Source: Brucella anthropi ATCC 49188 (GTDB taxonomy: Bacteria; Pseudomonadota; Alphaproteobacteria; Rhizobiales; Rhizobiaceae). Taken from it: a DNA stretch of 64,000 nt. The DNA is taken from positions 1,149,501 to 1,213,500 of the forward strand of contig NC_009667.1 of assembly GCF_000017405.1 (NCBI RefSeq), read 5' to 3'. The notes beneath the pieces were generated by a model, which worked only from the letters and a program-made list of their open reading frames with translations, was not told the origin of the DNA and did not search any database. A program made the translations under genes and the position numbers. Positions 62,578 to 64,000 of this stretch are shown here, piece by piece. The stretch's first letter is position 1; each line of letters opens with the position of its first letter.

Positions 62578-64000
62578 TGCAAAAGCCACACACTCTTCCA
62601 TTAGCTAATTTGCACGGTGAAAGAATACTCGTTCATATCGAACTGCCGCCGGATGTGATCAGCCGACGCGAGGAGACCGTATGGGATCATAAGGAGCATC
62701 CAAACAAGCCCAATCGGCTCTCATGGGATCGCCAATTGATCAACGGAAAACTTAGCGATCCCATACGCGCTTCGCTCTTGGAGATGTGCCGCCGATATTA
62801 TTGTTACCTACGCGTCCTTCGCCCGCGCGTCCTCGACAGAGCGACTGCAATGATGCGCATGAATGTGGTTTTCCAACTAATAGACTGGCTGATATCAATT
62901 GGCTGTTCGTCTTTCTCTACGGTTAGCGCCGCCGCTGTTCAAACGTTAGTCGATTCAATCGATAACGGAATAACTGTAGCCCACGGTGAAGAAAAGAAAA
63001 TTCGGGCGCGTCCAGGAACAGTTCGTGTTGAACTAGCACAAAGCTTCGAGGAACAAAAAAACACACGGCTCACTAAAGCATACCTATCCACGCTTCTCGG
63101 AGTTATCCATGAGTTATTCGAACTGTACCGCTTTCCTTTAGAGAATGGCGAGTATGTGCTCAATGACGGCTTTCAGTATTCTCTGTATGACGACTTCGAA
63201 GCGGCGCTAACTGATGGTAAGCGAAGGGGCAGTGATCAACAGCAGACGGACGATATCGATGAAGAGGCAGTCTTTGCTTACACCGATGCTGCCTTGCAGT
63301 ATGTCTTTGACTACTCGGACGAACTGATACAACTGCAGGAGCTTGCTGATGGACTTTCTCCGCCTACCTCATCAAGGGTGAGCCCTGGGGAGCGGATAGC
63401 TCTTTTGGCCGAATTGATGGCCGGAGAGGTCCTCAAGGAGGTTAGCCAGCTTCTGCCCGTCGATGGGCCAGCGTACTCTAGAATTGCGCTCTATGTTGGC
63501 GTCAACGTAACCTATATTTATCACCCCCGTTTTAAAAGCTTGATACTAGAAACTCTCCGTGTTCGAGAAGGGACAGTGACGGAAAAACATACTTTCGTCC
63601 AAAGGTTATCCAAGATCGCGAAATCAAGTCGGCAAAAGGTAAAAAAAACTCCGGTAAGAACGCGGGATGCTGGTCGAAAGATTGGGCTCCCATACAGTGG
63701 AAAGCTTACTGGCAGCGCGTCTCCTTGGCCCATCACGACAATAGGGGCATCGCGGCATTCATCTCATAGTCTTGAAGCCGCTATCACCGACCTGTGGACA
63801 TCAGTCTCAATCATAATATTCGCGTGGCAGGCTGAGCGGACGGGCCAAGTCCTTGATCTTGATGTTGATTGCCTAGAACAGGGGGTAGACGGCTGGTATC
63901 TTAAATCGAGAGTTTTCAAGGACCGCAACGATCTGATTGGAAGTGAAACACGCCATGCCTGCCCTGATGTGGTTGTGAAAGCGATTCAACTTGTCATCCG
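62577..64000 (+). CDS. tyrosine-recombinase-like protein, third of the trio, 3' end outside window
   Basis: An open frame of 474 codons without a stop, running off the window. ATG 62577 overlaps the preceding TGA (TGATG). It begins MQKPHTLPLANLHGERILVH and has an N-terminal region of about 400 residues. A box-I-like segment follows near the end (IIIFAWQAERTGQVLDLDVDC, R421), then LKSRVFKDRND, which fits the box II lysine area. The remaining catalytic boxes with HxxR and the tyrosine should lie just downstream. The ER of box I is shared with the second gene (LLERPK). Function as a recombinase is inferred from this and the trio layout. Confidence 0.72.
   Translation, partial: MQKPHTLPLANLHGERILVHIELPPDVISRREETVWDHKEHPNKPNRLSWDRQLINGKLSDPIRASLLEMCRRYYCYLRVLRPRVLDRATAMMRMNVVFQLIDWLISIGCSSFSTVSAAAVQTLVDSIDNGITVAHGEEKKIRARPGTVRVELAQSFEEQKNTRLTKAYLSTLLGVIHELFELYRFPLENGEYVLNDGFQYSLYDDFEAALTDGKRRGSDQQQTDDIDEEAVFAYTDAALQYVFDYSDELIQLQELADGLSPPTSSRVSPGERIALLAELMAGEVLKEVSQLLPVDGPAYSRIALYVGVNVTYIYHPRFKSLILETLRVREGTVTEKHTFVQRLSKIAKSSRQKVKKTPVRTRDAGRKIGLPYSGKLTGSASPWPITTIGASRHSSHSLEAAITDLWTSVSIIIFAWQAERTGQVLDLDVDCLEQGVDGWYLKSRVFKDRNDLIGSETRHACPDVVVKAIQLVI

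Overview
The window looks like chromosomal DNA of a Brucella/Ochrobactrum-type alphaproteobacterium (order Hyphomicrobiales). Support comes from the gene order (atpHAGDC, then a PrpA-type hydroxyproline epimerase, a liv transporter and pyruvate carboxylase; later an MgpS-type helicase, an S4 protein, fdxA, carD and an rpoH2-type sigma factor). It also comes from the near-identity of several products to Brucella proteins as I remember them, and from a family of short palindromic intergenic repeats. Most of the window (1-58.6 kb) is GC-rich core chromosome. The last 5.3 kb is a foreign element of visibly lower GC.

Layout. 1-5.7 kb: end of an MBL-fold protein, an SMC-like ATPase, a small transaldolase, PriA and a small membrane protein. 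5.9-11.0 kb: F1 ATP synthase operon. 11.2-16.6 kb: MarR regulator, a lone copper nitrite reductase (NirK) with an FNR/NNR-like box, then a GntR regulator with a D-amino-acid dehydrogenase and 4-hydroxyproline epimerase. 16.9-24.5 kb: branched-chain amino-acid ABC transporter (HMGF), a DUF6867-like protein and two tandem substrate-binding proteins. 24.7-38.8 kb: pyruvate carboxylase, DeoR regulator with an MFS permease, 3-hydroxybutyrate dehydrogenase, IspG, an HxlR/MFS divergent pair, IspA, MtgA, L32, a GlcG-like protein and acetyl-CoA acetyltransferase. 38.8-39.5 kb: a gene-free stretch rich in GANTC sites. 39.5-48.3 kb: MgpS-like helicase, S4 protein, FdxA, CarD, a LysR/SDR divergent pair and RpoH2. 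48.3-58.4 kb: MOSC protein, M48 lipoprotein, thiBPQ under a TPP riboswitch, thiamine pyrophosphokinase, a glycine-zipper lipoprotein, an ABC-F ATPase and an aldo/keto reductase.

The most unusual part is 58.66-64.0 kb. A GapR/DUF2312-type gene is cut so that only its 3' half remains (58496-58660). Immediately beyond lie hairpin-rich DNA, a very AT-rich leader, and three large tyrosine-recombinase-like genes whose stop and start codons overlap (59171-60607, 60607-62577, 62577 to beyond the window). This looks like the left end of an integrative element mobilised by a recombinase trio. The proteins are larger than I would expect for classical recombinase-in-trio (RIT) elements, and the layout is reminiscent of Tn554 TnpA/TnpB. 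Two members have altered catalytic signatures. The rest of the element lies outside the window.

How the genes work together: several local circuits can be read directly from regulator, operator and target. These are GntR with hydroxyproline epimerisation/oxidation, HxlR with an MFS exporter and two matching 17-bp dyads, LysR with an SDR and an 18-bp palindrome, MarR with a dyad just upstream of its own start, and a TPP riboswitch with thiamine import next to a kinase that makes TPP. I found no rRNA, tRNA or CRISPR array.
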